A DNA stretch of 64,000 bases from Arthrobacter sp. efr-133-TYG-118 (GCF_030209755.1 NZ_JARVRH010000002.1:169938-233937), one strand, 5' to 3'. Counted from the first letter of the stretch, positions 17,019-26,182 are shown. Notes: a model not told the origin generated them from the letters alone. Numbers and translations: made by a program.

Positions 17019-17048
17019 ATGCTAGCGCAGACACTGGCACGGTGTCAC
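17019..17048 (-). promoter_or_regulatory. Candidate promoter of the infA-rplQ operon
   Basis: On the minus strand GTGACA (17043-17048) and TAGCAT (17019-17024) are separated by 18 bases, close to the -35/-10 consensus. A transcript would have a leader of about 190 bases before infA. The element overlaps the region just downstream of the peptidase gene. Confidence 0.4.
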
Positions 17049-17082
17049 CCTTTCCCGTGCTGGAGAACCCCCTTGGATCCCG

Positions 17083-18033
17083 CTAAACCGCGCCGTAGGC
17101 AGCGAAGGTGCCTGCCGCCGTCGTGATCGATTCGGCGGCCTCGACACCATCGAGGACAGCCAGGCGGACAGCGTCTGCCGCCGCACTTTGCAGGGTAATG
17201 AGCGAAACCTGCCTTGCTTGTTCCGAACTCCGGTCAAGCCCGACGGCGCCGGTCGCCAGCGCGAACACGGTGTCGCCGTCGGCGAGCGTATGGGAAGGAT
17301 TCAGCGCCCGGGCAAGGCCGGCGTGTGCCGCACCGGCGGTGCGTTTGCATTCGGCGGGGTCGAGGACCGCGTTGGTGGCGACGACGACGAGAGTGGTGTT
17401 CAGCGCCGGGGGCCCCGCCGGTTCGGAGCTGCCGGATTCCGCCCGCCGGGACGATGTGCCGAAAGGCATCCCGAGCGCGTTGACCACTGCGAGCGCGCCC
17501 ACCACCACGCCGCCGTCCAGGGTGATGGACGAGGTGCCTACTCCCCCTTTGAACGCGCCGCGCCCAATCACGGCACCGGTACCGCCACCGATGTTTCCAC
17601 GCCCGACGTCGGCATGCTCGCTTGAGGCCGCAGCCGCAGCGGCCGCTTCGTATCCCATTGCTTCGTCGGGGCGGGCGGCGAAGTCACCGCCGCGACCCAA
17701 ATCGAAGATCGCGGCGGCTGGAACGATCGGCACCACGCCCCCGGGCACGGCGAAACCGCGCCCCTGCTCCTCGCACCATCGCTGGGCACCGTGAGCCGTG
17801 ATCAAACCGAAGGCGCTCCCGCCGGTGAGCACTACGGCGTCGACCGTGGGCACCAAGGTGGTGGGATCGAGCGCGTCCGTCTCGTGCGTGCCCGGTCCGC
17901 CGCCTCGGACGTCCACCGATCCCACCGTCCCCGGCGGCGGAAGGACAACGGTCACCCCGCTCAGCCAGCCCTCGCCGGCCCGCTGGACATGTCCCACCCG
18001 GATTCCTGGCACATCAGTGATCTTCGAAGTCAT
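17083..18033 (-). CDS. P1 (S58, DmpA-like) family peptidase
   Basis: The 316-residue product starts at the ATG at 18033 (MTSKITDVPGIRVGH). It shows the features of the DmpA/P1 Ntn-type aminopeptidases: the glycine-rich block VLTGGSAFGLITAHG near residue 75 and the GGVGTSS segment near residue 160, where family members self-cleave before the nucleophilic serine. Members release small N-terminal residues or cut beta-peptides; the substrate here is unknown. It is divergent from the ABC importer and follows the same strand as infA. Confidence 0.85.
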   Translation of the reverse strand: MTSKITDVPGIRVGHVQRAGEGWLSGVTVVLPPPGTVGSVDVRGGGPGTHETDALDPTTLVPTVDAVVLTGGSAFGLITAHGAQRWCEEQGRGFAVPGGVVPIVPAAAIFDLGRGGDFAARPDEAMGYEAAAAAAASSEHADVGRGNIGGGTGAVIGRGAFKGGVGTSSITLDGGVVVGALAVVNALGMPFGTSSRRAESGSSEPAGPPALNTTLVVVATNAVLDPAECKRTAGAAHAGLARALNPSHTLADGDTVFALATGAVGLDRSSEQARQVSLITLQSAAADAVRLAVLDGVEAAESITTAAGTFAAYGAV

Positions 18034-18167
18034 GTGCCTATTCTGCTCCTCGACCACAAACGGTAGTCGTGCCTCGAATGTAAACACGGGCCCATCCGCC
18101 ACGAAACATCGAGTAAACACGCGCAGAAGGCTTGTCCAACAATCCCGCGAACAGCCCTCTTTTTGAC

Positions 18168-18197
18168 TTGACAGGTGTTCCCGTGTGGTGAGGTAAA
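18168..18197 (+). promoter_or_regulatory. Possible promoter of the ABC importer operon
   Basis: TTGACA at 18168-18173 matches the -35 consensus exactly. The -10 element is weak (GGTAAA at 18192-18197, spacing 18). It lies about 75 bases before the first permease start. Confidence 0.28.
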
Positions 18198-18270
18198 ACT
18201 AGCCGCCCCCTTTGACCCAATAGTTCGGGTCCGGCGCGCCCCGATATCTGCGAACCGTTAGAGACCTCCC

Positions 18271-19221
18271 ATGACAAGACAACTCACAGGCAGCCCCGCG
18301 GCCACCGCGCAGGCTGTCCCGGCCCCTCAGCGCCGGGGACGCTGGTCCGGCCGAACCCGACGAGACTTCTTTGTGTTCCTGGCACTGGCCTTGCCGAACT
18401 TGGCGCTGATCGCGGTGTTCACGTACCTGCCGTTGATCAACAACATGTATTACTCGACCCTTGACTGGACCTTGGGCTCCACCTCAGCCACCGTCGTGGG
18501 CATCGACAACTACGTCACCTTCTTCACCAGCTCCGATGCCCCGCAAGTACTTGGCACCACCCTCATCTTCACCGTCGTCACTGTCGGCGGTTCCATGGCG
18601 CTGGGCCTCTTGGTGGCCCTGGCCTTGAACGCGAAAGTCCGCGGCACCACCTTTGCTCGGTCTGCCGTCTTCGCCCCCTACGTCCTCAGCGGCGTAGGCG
18701 TTGGCCTCGTGTGGCTGTTCATCTTCGACCCCGGATACGGCGTGCTGTCATGGCTGCTCCGGGGCATCGGCCAGCAAAGCCCCCAATGGATCAACGATCC
18801 GCAGCTCTCCCTCGTGATGGTCATCATCGTCTACGTCTGGAAGAACCTGGGCTACTGCGCCGTCGTCTACCTCGCCGGGCTCCAGTCGCTCCCGAAGGAC
18901 GTCATGGAGGCAGCTTCCCTGGACGGCGCCAACGGCTTCCGCCGCTTCATGAGCATCTCCGTTCCCCTGCTCTCGCCCACCACGTTCTTCCTGCTGATCA
19001 CCACGATGATCAGCTCGCTGCAGGCCTTTGACCTGATCCGCATCATGACCCCGCTGGGCAACGGCACCAGCACGCTGATCTACGAGGCCTATCTCCAGGC
19101 CTTCGGCGCCTACAACCGCGCCGGCTACTCTGCCGCCATCTCAGTGGTGCTCTTCGCCATCCTGCTCATCATCACCGTGCTCCAGTTGCGGTTCGTCGAA
19201 CGGAAGGTGCACTACTCATGA
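18271..19221 (+). CDS. Carbohydrate/glycerophosphate ABC transporter permease (UgpA/MalF-like)
   Basis: The 316-residue protein has six hydrophobic segments after a charged N-terminal tail. The EAA loop that docks the ATPase is EAASLDGANGFRRFMSISVP at about residues 213-232. It is the first of three genes for a CUT1-type importer and overlaps the second permease by ATGA. The substrate-binding protein resembles UgpB, so glycerol-3-phosphate or a related compound is a candidate, but sugar substrates are equally possible. Confidence 0.88.
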   Translation: MTRQLTGSPAATAQAVPAPQRRGRWSGRTRRDFFVFLALALPNLALIAVFTYLPLINNMYYSTLDWTLGSTSATVVGIDNYVTFFTSSDAPQVLGTTLIFTVVTVGGSMALGLLVALALNAKVRGTTFARSAVFAPYVLSGVGVGLVWLFIFDPGYGVLSWLLRGIGQQSPQWINDPQLSLVMVIIVYVWKNLGYCAVVYLAGLQSLPKDVMEAASLDGANGFRRFMSISVPLLSPTTFFLLITTMISSLQAFDLIRIMTPLGNGTSTLIYEAYLQAFGAYNRAGYSAAISVVLFAILLIITVLQLRFVERKVHYS

Positions 19222-20156
19222 GCACGCTCTCTCCCGTCAGCCCCAACCCCGCAAGCGGCGTCGGGACCCTGAAAACTCCCGACGGCGGTCCGGAGCTCCC
19301 AGCGCGGCGCGACAAGCCGTTCTCCCGCGCAAACCTCGTCCAGACACTGGCCGGAGGCTACATCCCGCTGATCGTGGCCACGCTCGTGGTGGTCCTGCCC
19401 CTGTTGTGGATGTTGCTGAGTTCCTTCAAACAGCCCGGCGAGATCGTCACCACGGATCTCAAGATCCTGCCGCAGGGCCTGAACCTGGAGAACTACCACA
19501 CGGCCATGACCACGGTGCCGTTCGCGCGGTTCTTCCTGAACAGCCTGATCGTCACCGTGGTCGGTTCCACGGTCAAGGTGATCCTGGCCATCCTGACGGC
19601 ATACGCCCTGGTTTTTGTCCGTTTCCCGTTCAAGAACATCATCTTCGTCGTGATCCTCGTGGCCCTGATGGTGCCGCCGCAGGTGTCGATCCTCCCCAAC
19701 TACATCCTGATCGCTGGAATCGGCGGGAAGAACACCCTGTGGGGAATCATTCTTCCGGGACTCGGCACGGCCTTTGGAACCTTCCTCCTTCGCCAGCACT
19801 TCAAGACGCTCCCGGGGTCCATCCTCGAAGCCGCGGAAATCGACGGCGCGGGCCATTGGCGCAGGTTGTGGCAAGTAGTTGTCCCCGTGTCCCTCCCCTC
19901 CATCGCCACCGTTGCCCTCGTCACCGTGGTCAGCGAGTGGAACGACTACATCTGGCCGCTGATCATCACCGACCGGCCGGAAACCATGACCCTCCCGGTC
20001 GGCCTGACCTTGCTCCAGAACTCTGAAGGAAACGGCGCCGGCTGGGGAATCCTGATGGCCGGGGCCGTCCTGGTGATCATCCCCATCCTCCTGGTCTTCG
20101 CAGCGCTGCAACGCTACATCGTTGCCGGGCTCACCCAGGGCAGCGTCACCGGCTAG
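19218..20156 (+). CDS. Carbohydrate/glycerophosphate ABC transporter permease (UgpE/MalG-like)
   Basis: The 312-residue second permease has six hydrophobic segments and the EAA loop EAAEIDGAGHWRRLWQVVVP at about residues 204-223. The N-terminal 45 residues are Pro/Ser-rich and precede the first helix. It overlaps the upstream permease and is followed 58 bases later by the binding-protein gene. No ATPase gene is present, as in many actinobacterial importers that share one MsiK/UgpC-type ATPase encoded elsewhere. Confidence 0.88.
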   Translation: MSTLSPVSPNPASGVGTLKTPDGGPELPARRDKPFSRANLVQTLAGGYIPLIVATLVVVLPLLWMLLSSFKQPGEIVTTDLKILPQGLNLENYHTAMTTVPFARFFLNSLIVTVVGSTVKVILAILTAYALVFVRFPFKNIIFVVILVALMVPPQVSILPNYILIAGIGGKNTLWGIILPGLGTAFGTFLLRQHFKTLPGSILEAAEIDGAGHWRRLWQVVVPVSLPSIATVALVTVVSEWNDYIWPLIITDRPETMTLPVGLTLLQNSEGNGAGWGILMAGAVLVIIPILLVFAALQRYIVAGLTQGSVTG

Positions 20157-20214
20157 CAACGCCGCACCTTCCACACACCCCTTCACCACTTTTGCATCCT
20201 TGAGAGGACCAACC

Positions 20215-21561
20215 ATGGCAATGAATCTTGATCGTAGAAACTTCCTGGGGCTCGCCGGACTTGGAGTCGGCGCCGCCGCCCTGGCAGCGTGCGGCGGTCC
20301 GTCGACCAGCGGCAGCGCAGCGAGCAGCAGCCCTTCAGACATCGACTTCACGGGCGTCAAGCCGGCCGGCTCGTTCGACTTTTGGACCAGCCACCCCGGA
20401 CAGTCCCAGGCCGTCGAGCAATCCATCATCGACAAGTTCCAGGCGAAGTTCCCGGACATCAAGGTCAACCTCGTGACGGCCGGCGCCAACTATGAGGAAA
20501 TCGCCCAGAAGTTCCAAACCTCGCAGGCTGCAAAGTCGGCCCTCCCCGGCCTCGTAGTGCTCTCCGACGTCTGGTGGTTCCGCTACTACACCAACGGCAA
20601 CATCATTCCGTTGGACGGACTCATCAAGCAGTTGGACGTCAAAATCGACGACTTCCAGAAGTCCCTCGTAGCGGACTACCAATACGCCAACAAGCAGTGG
20701 GCCCTCCCCTACGGCCGCTCCACCCCGCTCTTCTACTACAACAAGGACCATTTCAAGGCCGCCGGCCTTCCGGACCGGGCTCCCAAGACCTGGCAGGAGT
20801 TCGCCGAGTGGGCCCCCAAGCTCCAGGCCAGCTCGGGCGCGAAGTACGCCTACATCTACCCGGCCCTTGCCGGATACGCCGGCTGGACCCTGCAGAACAA
20901 CCTGTGGGGCTGGGGCGGCAGCTGGTCCAATGGCTGGACCTTCAACTGCGATTCCACCGAGTCCGTCACGGCCCTGCAGTGGGCCCAGGACTCCATCTAC
21001 AAAGACAAGTGGGCCGGCGTCTCCTCCAAGAACGCCGCGGACGACTTCTCCGCAGGCATCACGTCCACGACGATCTCCTCCACCGGGGACCTGCTCGGCG
21101 TACTGAAGTCCGCCAAGTTCAACGTCGGCGTCGGCTTCCTGCCGGGCGGGCCCAAGGCCGAGACCAACGTCTGCCCCACCGGCGGCGCCGGACTCGGGAT
21201 TCCCAGCGGCGTCAGCAAGGAAGTCCAGCTCGCGGCCGCCACCTTCCTGAAGTTCATGACCGAACCGGAGAACACCGCGGCATTCTCCGCTGCGACCGGC
21301 TACATGCCCACGCGCGTCTCGGCGGACATGACGGCAGTCCTCGCCAAGACTCCCCAGATCAAGACGGCCATGGACCAGCTCGCCGTGACCAAGGTGCAGG
21401 ACAATGCCCGCGTATTCCTGCCCGGTGCCGATCAGGAGATGGCCAAGGCTGCAGCGAAGATCCTCACTCAGCAGGGCGACGTGAAGGCCACCATGACGGA
21501 CCTCAAGGCAACCCTCGATGGCATTTATACCAAAGACGTGAAGCCCAAGCTCAAGAGCTAG
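20215..21561 (+). CDS. UgpB-like substrate-binding lipoprotein
   Basis: The 448-residue product starts at the ATG at 20215, preceded by GAGAGGA. The leader NLDRRNFLGLAG has a twin arginine and ends at the lipobox LAAC near residue 24, so export by Tat and lipid anchoring are likely. The mature part matches the UgpB-type solute-binding fold, with FDFWTSHPG at the start, RSTPLFYYNKDHFKAAGL in the middle and FLKFMTEPENTAAF near the end. UgpB binds glycerol-3-phosphate or glycerophosphocholine. A long terminator hairpin follows. Confidence 0.88.
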   Translation: MAMNLDRRNFLGLAGLGVGAAALAACGGPSTSGSAASSSPSDIDFTGVKPAGSFDFWTSHPGQSQAVEQSIIDKFQAKFPDIKVNLVTAGANYEEIAQKFQTSQAAKSALPGLVVLSDVWWFRYYTNGNIIPLDGLIKQLDVKIDDFQKSLVADYQYANKQWALPYGRSTPLFYYNKDHFKAAGLPDRAPKTWQEFAEWAPKLQASSGAKYAYIYPALAGYAGWTLQNNLWGWGGSWSNGWTFNCDSTESVTALQWAQDSIYKDKWAGVSSKNAADDFSAGITSTTISSTGDLLGVLKSAKFNVGVGFLPGGPKAETNVCPTGGAGLGIPSGVSKEVQLAAATFLKFMTEPENTAAFSAATGYMPTRVSADMTAVLAKTPQIKTAMDQLAVTKVQDNARVFLPGADQEMAKAAAKILTQQGDVKATMTDLKATLDGIYTKDVKPKLKS

Positions 21562-21580
21562 CTAAACTCCCCCGATACGC

Positions 21581-21624
21581 AGAATCCCTGGCGACACCCG
21601 AATACGGGCGTCGCCAGGGATTTT
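21581..21624 (+). terminator. Terminator after the ABC importer operon
   Basis: AATCCCTGGCGAC pairs with GTCGCCAGGGATT, extended internally by CCCG/CGGG around an AATA loop, and is followed by TT. A weaker outer pairing (CGATA/TATCG) extends it to 21573-21632. It lies between convergent genes and may also stop map transcripts. Confidence 0.8.
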
Positions 21625-21648
21625 CTGTATCGGCTCCCGGCCGGGGCG

Positions 21649-22476
21649 TCAGGGAATCGGAACGGGCACGACGCCGAGCGGCACCAGCTGCTCTGCACCG
21701 CCGTCGGGCGCGGAAAGGACCCAGATGCCCTTTTCGTGGACGGCAACCGAATGCTCCCACTGGCACGAACGCTTACCATCGGTGGTCACCACGGTCCAGT
21801 CGTCGTCGAGGGTTGCTGTTTCGATGCCGCCGCGGACGAGCATGGGTTCAATCGCAAGGCACAGTCCCGGCCTGATCTTCGGGCCGCGGTGCGTGGTGCG
21901 ATAGTTCAACACATCAGGGGCCATGTGCATCTCGGAACCGATGCCGTGGCCTACATAGTCTTCCAGGATGCCCAGCGGCTTTCCCGGTACGGACGAGACG
22001 TAGTCATCCACGGCGTTGCCGATGTCGCCCACAAACTTGCCCTTGGCCAAAGCGGCAATTCCACGCCACATGGCGGCCCGGGTGACATCGGAGAGCCGCT
22101 GGTCCTCAGGATCAGCCGCACCGACTATCACTGTGCGCGCGGAGTCGGAGTGCCAACCGTCAACGATAGCTCCCCCATCAATCGAAATGATGTCCCCGTC
22201 CTGGAGGACCCGGTCACCGGGGATGCCGTGGACCACTTCCTCGTTGACGGACGTGCAGATGGTGGCCGGAAAGCCGTGGTACCCGAGGAAATTCGACTTC
22301 GCTCCGGCGTCGATGAGGACCGCCGCGAACACGGCGTCGATCTCACGCGTGGTCACGCCCGGCTTCGCAGCTTCCACGGCCGCGTCGAGCGCTCTGCTGA
22401 GGACCAATCCGGCCTCGTGCATCTTGCGCATTTGCTCATTGGTCTTGTATTCGATGCGGGGCTGGCCGAACGCCAT
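21649..22476 (-). CDS. map: Methionine aminopeptidase, type I
   Basis: The 275-residue product starts at the ATG at 22476 (MAFGQPRIEYKT), with GAGGAG just upstream. All five metal ligands are in recognisable context: two aspartates in SIDGGAIVDGWHSDSART, the histidine in GHGIGSEMH, and glutamates in AIEPML and WEHSVAV. It removes the initiator methionine from new proteins. It lies 235 bases after adk, with a terminator in between, so it probably has its own promoter. Confidence 0.96.
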   Translation of the reverse strand: MAFGQPRIEYKTNEQMRKMHEAGLVLSRALDAAVEAAKPGVTTREIDAVFAAVLIDAGAKSNFLGYHGFPATICTSVNEEVVHGIPGDRVLQDGDIISIDGGAIVDGWHSDSARTVIVGAADPEDQRLSDVTRAAMWRGIAALAKGKFVGDIGNAVDDYVSSVPGKPLGILEDYVGHGIGSEMHMAPDVLNYRTTHRGPKIRPGLCLAIEPMLVRGGIETATLDDDWTVVTTDGKRSCQWEHSVAVHEKGIWVLSAPDGGAEQLVPLGVVPVPIP

Positions 22477-22641
22477 GGTCTCCTCTTGTCGTGTGCTGCT
22501 TGTGGTGGGCTGCGGAACCAGATCACCCTCTGATCCTCTATTTTCCCGCATCCGCGGTCCTGCCCGAAACCGGAGCCGCGAACACCCCGAAACGGTCCCG
22601 GCAGCTGTCCAAGGTCCCGGGCCGACAGAAGGGGGAACAGA

Positions 22642-22694
22642 AAAGGGCGTGTCCCGCGTGGGAGCAGTTCACTCCGGCGCGGGACACACCCTTT
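22642..22694 (-). terminator. Terminator after adk
   Basis: GTGTCCCGCG and CGCGGGACAC pair perfectly, extended by GGG/CCC and an A-tract/T-tract. On the minus strand the stem ends in CCCTTTTCTG. It starts 18 bases after the adk stop and separates adk from map. Confidence 0.8.
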
Positions 22695-22711
22695 CAACAG
22701 TCGTGCGGCGA

Positions 22712-23290
22712 CTAGACCGCCTTGGCCGCCTCGATGGCCAACAGGACGCGATCCGTGACCTCGTCGATGCCGCCAATGCCATCGACCTGGGTCAGGATGC
22801 CGCGTTCGGCATACTTGGCCACGACGGCCTCGGTCTGCTCGTGGTAGAGGTCCAGGCGGTGGCGGATGACACCTTCGTTGTCATCCGAGCGCCCGGTCTC
22901 CTTGGCACGGCCCAGCAAACGCGTAACAAGTTCCTCGTCGTCGGCCGTCAGCTGAAGCACGACGTCGAGCTTCTCTTCCGTGTTGGCGAGGATCTGGTCC
23001 AGGTATTCCACCTGGGCGGTGGTGCGCGGGTATCCGTCGAGCAGGAAGCCGTTCTCGACGTCGCTCTCGCTCAGGCGGTCACGGACCATCTTGTTGGTGA
23101 CACTGTCCGGAACGAAATCGCCCGCGTCCATGTACTTCTTGGCTTCGATACCCAGGGGCGTTTCGCCCTTGACGTTTGCACGGAAGATGTCGCCGGTGGA
23201 GATGGCGACTACGCCCAAGCGCCCGGAAATCCGCTCAGCCTGGGTTCCCTTGCCCGAACCCGGGGGTCCAATGATCAGCATTCTCGTCAT
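22712..23290 (-). CDS. adk: Adenylate kinase
   Basis: The 192-residue enzyme converts AMP and ATP to two ADP. The P-loop is GPPGSGKGTQ at residues 8-17; FLLDGYPRTTAQ and the NMP-binding region STGDIFRANV are present. It is the short form without the zinc-type LID domain (about 215 residues in E. coli), as usual in Actinobacteria. Its start overlaps the secY stop by four bases, so it is translationally coupled to secY. Confidence 0.97.
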   Translation of the reverse strand: MTRMLIIGPPGSGKGTQAERISGRLGVVAISTGDIFRANVKGETPLGIEAKKYMDAGDFVPDSVTNKMVRDRLSESDVENGFLLDGYPRTTAQVEYLDQILANTEEKLDVVLQLTADDEELVTRLLGRAKETGRSDDNEGVIRHRLDLYHEQTEAVVAKYAERGILTQVDGIGGIDEVTDRVLLAIEAAKAV

Positions 23291-24597
23291 CGCAAAAGCC
23301 CTTCGTAGTGACGTTGTTGTAGCTGCGCATCAATCTGCTTGACGGTTTCCAGGCCAACACCCACCATGATCAGAATTGACGTGCCACCGAACGGGAAGTT
23401 CTGGTTGGCGCCGATCAGGACGAGTGCGACCAGCGGAATCAACGCCACGAAGCCCAGGTAAAAGGCGCCGGGGAGGGTGATCCTGGAAAGCACGTACTGC
23501 AGGTAGTCCGCGGTCGGTTTACCCGCCCGGATGCCCGGAATGAACCCGCCGTACTTCTTCATGTTGTCCGAGACCTCTTCAGGGTTGAAGGTGATCGCGA
23601 CGTAGAAGTAGGTGAAGAACACAATCATGACGAAGTACAACGCCATGTAGATGGGGTGGTCGCCCTTGGTGAGGTTGTTGTTGATCCACTCAACCCAGGG
23701 GGCGATGGACTCTCCGGCCTTCGGCTGGTTGAACTGCGCAATCAGCCCCGGCAGGTAGAGCATGGAGGAAGCAAAGATGACGGGCACGACGCCGGCCATG
23801 TTCACCTTGATGGGGATGTAGGTGCTGGTGCCGCCCACGGTGCGCCGGCCGATCATACGCTTGGCGTACTGGACCGGAATGCGCCGCTGGGACTGCTCCA
23901 CGAAGACTACGAGTGCGACCGTCACGAGGCCGATCGCCAACACCGTGAAAAAGGTGCCCGGACCCTTGGAGTTCCAGATGGCACCAAGGGAGGTCGGGAA
24001 GCCCGCAGCGATGGAGGTGAAGATGAGCAGCGACATGCCGTTGCCCACGCCCTTCTCGGTAACCAGTTCGCCCATCCACATGATGAGGCCTGTACCGGCC
24101 GTCAAGGTGATGACCACAAGGATCGTGGCGATGATGCTCGTGTCGGGGATGATCGGCAGCTGGCAGTTGGGCAGCAGCTGCCCGGAGCGCGCCAGGGACA
24201 CCAATGTGGTGGCGTTCAGCAGGCCCAGCGCAATGGTCAGATAACGCGTGTACTGCGTCAGCTTCGACTGGCCCGAGGCGCCTTCGTCATACAGCTCCTG
24301 GAACCGCGGAATGACCACGCGGAGGAGCTGCACGATGATGCTGGCCGTGATGTACGGCATGATCCCCAGGGCAAAGATCGAAACCTGCAGCAGCGCACCA
24401 CCGCTGAACAGGTTGACGAGCTGGTAGAGGCCGCCCTGGTCCTGATTGCTTGACAAACATTGCTGAACATTTTGGTAGCTCACACCAGGCGAGGGGATAA
24501 AAGCTCCCAAGCGGAAGATTGTGATGATTCCCAGCGTGAACAACAACTTGCGTCGCAGATCAGGCGTACGAAATGCCCGGCCGAATGCGCTTAGCAA
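23287..24597 (-). CDS. secY: Protein translocase subunit SecY
   Basis: The 436-residue protein has ten hydrophobic segments and is the channel of the Sec translocon. I choose the TTG at 24597 because AGGAGG lies four bases before it and the protein then begins MLSAFGRAFRTPDLRRK, the usual actinobacterial start; an ATG at 24654 would add 19 unrelated residues. A terminator after rplO separates it from the spc operon, so secY-adk form their own unit with a candidate promoter at 24658-24685. Confidence 0.96.
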   Translation of the reverse strand: MLSAFGRAFRTPDLRRKLLFTLGIITIFRLGAFIPSPGVSYQNVQQCLSSNQDQGGLYQLVNLFSGGALLQVSIFALGIMPYITASIIVQLLRVVIPRFQELYDEGASGQSKLTQYTRYLTIALGLLNATTLVSLARSGQLLPNCQLPIIPDTSIIATILVVITLTAGTGLIMWMGELVTEKGVGNGMSLLIFTSIAAGFPTSLGAIWNSKGPGTFFTVLAIGLVTVALVVFVEQSQRRIPVQYAKRMIGRRTVGGTSTYIPIKVNMAGVVPVIFASSMLYLPGLIAQFNQPKAGESIAPWVEWINNNLTKGDHPIYMALYFVMIVFFTYFYVAITFNPEEVSDNMKKYGGFIPGIRAGKPTADYLQYVLSRITLPGAFYLGFVALIPLVALVLIGANQNFPFGGTSILIMVGVGLETVKQIDAQLQQRHYEGLLR

Positions 24598-24657
24598 GCG
24601 TCCTCCTGAGTTAAAAGTCCAAGGGTGTCGAAAGGGGTCATTGAAACCCAACACCCG

Positions 24658-24685
24658 AGTCTAACGGTTTGATGCGCCATGCGAA
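24658..24685 (-). promoter_or_regulatory. Candidate promoter of secY-adk
   Basis: On the minus strand TTCGCA (24680-24685) and TAGACT (24658-24663) are 16 bases apart, about 60 bases before the secY TTG. TAGACT is also the -10 candidate upstream of tRNA-Trp. Confidence 0.35.
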
Positions 24686-24709
24686 CAATCGAGGGGTGCA
24701 CGCCATATG

Positions 24710-24754
24710 AAAAAACTCCCGGTGCGAGGGGCCGAAGCCCTCCACACCGGGAGT
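24710..24754 (-). terminator. Terminator of the spc operon after rplO
   Basis: ACTCCCGGTG and CACCGGGAGT are perfect complements, and on the minus strand the stem runs into TTTTTTCAT. It begins 32 bases after the rplO stop. Confidence 0.9.
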
Positions 24755-24786
24755 CTTTTCACAGCGGGCGATAGCCCCAGAGCCCT

Positions 24787-25269
24787 TTAGAGGGCAGTGG
24801 TGGTTCCGCCTGCTGCTGCGATCTTCTCAGCTGCGCTGGAGGAGAAAGCGTGGGCAGTGACGTCAACCTTGACGGTGATGTCGCCGGTGCCCAGCACCTT
24901 GACGGGCTGGTTCTTGCGAACGGCACCCTTCTCAACCAGGGACTCGACGGTGACAGCGCCACCTTCCGGGAACAGCTCGTTGAGCTTGTCCAGGTTTACA
25001 ACCTGGAACTCGACCCGGAACGGGTTCTTGAAGCCGCGAAGCTTCGGCAGGCGCATGTGCAGCGGCAACTGGCCGCCGGCAAAGCCAGCCTTGACCTGGT
25101 AGCGGGCCTTCGTACCCTTGGTACCGCGACCGGCGGTCTTACCCTTGGAGCCTTCACCACGACCAACACGGGTCTTGGCAGTCTTGGCACCGGGGGCGGG
25201 ACGCAGGTGGTGGACCTTCAGAGTGTTCTGCTTGTCGGCAGCCTCTGCGGCGGTTTTGTTCTCAGCCAT
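24787..25269 (-). CDS. rplO: 50S ribosomal protein L15
   Basis: The 160-residue product has the family block [21 protein letters not shown] near residue 19 and a glycine-rich basic N-terminal half that threads into 23S rRNA. Its ATG overlaps the rpmD TAA by one base (TAATG). It is the last gene of the spc operon, followed by a strong terminator. Confidence 0.97.
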   Translation of the reverse strand: MAENKTAAEAADKQNTLKVHHLRPAPGAKTAKTRVGRGEGSKGKTAGRGTKGTKARYQVKAGFAGGQLPLHMRLPKLRGFKNPFRVEFQVVNLDKLNELFPEGGAVTVESLVEKGAVRKNQPVKVLGTGDITVKVDVTAHAFSSSAAEKIAAAGGTTTAL

Positions 25270-25475
25270 TACTTCGCCTCCTCTACATTCACGAGGTGCG
25301 GAACCGTGTTGAGCATTCCAACGGTTACGGCATCAGCGGTACGGACAACAGTGTGTCCGATGCGCTTGAGGCCGAGGGACCGCAGGGTCTCACGCTGGTT
25401 CTGCTTGGCGCCGATGACGCCCTTGATCTGGGTGATCTCCAACTGAGCGTCGGAGGGAGTCAGGTTCTTAGCCAT
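25269..25475 (-). CDS. rpmD: 50S ribosomal protein L30
   Basis: The 68-residue product has the L30 pattern [18 protein letters not shown] and [18 protein letters not shown]. It is slightly longer than the 59-residue E. coli protein. It lies two bases after rpsE and overlaps rplO by one base. Confidence 0.97.
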   Translation of the reverse strand: MAKNLTPSDAQLEITQIKGVIGAKQNQRETLRSLGLKRIGHTVVRTADAVTVGMLNTVPHLVNVEEAK

Positions 25476-25477
25476 GA

Positions 25478-26182
25478 CTAGACACCTGCCTTCTGGTTCT
25501 GGAGTGCGCGCACCAGAGCAGCAGGAGCGACCTCGTCCAGCGGCAGGCCACGGCGGGCTGCCACGGAAGCGGGCTCTTCCAATCGCTTCAGGGCGTCAAC
25601 AGTCGCGTGAACGATGTTGATGGCGTTCGAGGAACCGAGCGACTTGGAGAGAACGTCGTGGATACCGACGCATTCCAGTACCGCGCGGACCGGACCACCG
25701 GCGATAACACCGGTACCCGGGGAAGCCGGACGCAGCATGACAACGCCTGCTGCGGCTTCACCCTGCACGCGGTGCGGGATGGTGCTGCCAACGCGGGGAA
25801 CGCGGAAGAAGGACTTCTTAGCCTCTTCAACGCCCTTTGCAATAGCTGCCGGAACTTCCTTGGCCTTGCCGTAGCCAACGCCAACCAGGCCGTTGCCGTC
25901 ACCGACGACGACGAGTGCGGTGAAGCTGAAGCGACGACCACCCTTGACGACCTTGGCAACACGGTTGATGGTTACAACGCGCTCTACGAACTGGCTCTTC
26001 TCGGCCTCGCGACCGCCGTCGCGGCCACCACGGCCACCACGGTCGCCGCGGCCCTGGCCACGGTCACCACGCTCGCCACGACGGCCGCCGCGGCGGTCGT
26101 CGGTGGCAGCAGCAGTCTCAGTTGCCTCAGCAGCTGCAGCTTCAGTCACCTGAATGTCCTTTTCGTTATTCTCAACGGTCAC
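25478..26182 (-). CDS. rpsE: 30S ribosomal protein S5 with an RG-rich N-terminal extension
   Basis: The 234-residue product has an S5 core from about residue 63 ([20 protein letters not shown]) to the end, including the double-stranded RNA-binding and C-terminal S5 domains. The first about 60 residues are an added tail rich in Glu/Ala, then Arg-Gly-Asp repeats ([19 protein letters not shown]). E. coli S5 has 167 residues. It overlaps rplR by four bases. The extension is probably disordered and may bind RNA. Confidence 0.97.
   Translation of the reverse strand: MTVENNEKDIQVTEAAAAEATETAAATDDRRGGRRGERGDRGQGRGDRGGRGGRDGGREAEKSQFVERVVTINRVAKVVKGGRRFSFTALVVVGDGNGLVGVGYGKAKEVPAAIAKGVEEAKKSFFRVPRVGSTIPHRVQGEAAAGVVMLRPASPGTGVIAGGPVRAVLECVGIHDVLSKSLGSSNAINIVHATVDALKRLEEPASVAARRGLPLDEVAPAALVRALQNQKAGV

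Noticed and set aside
19212..20489. A 425-residue open frame opposite the second permease and the binding-protein start
   Set aside because: It is rich in charged residues and Asp-His runs typical of reverse-complement translation of membrane genes.
17083..21561. Genomic island signs around the peptidase and importer
   Set aside because: There is no integrase, tRNA-flanking repeat or clear change in composition; insertion by ordinary rearrangement is enough.
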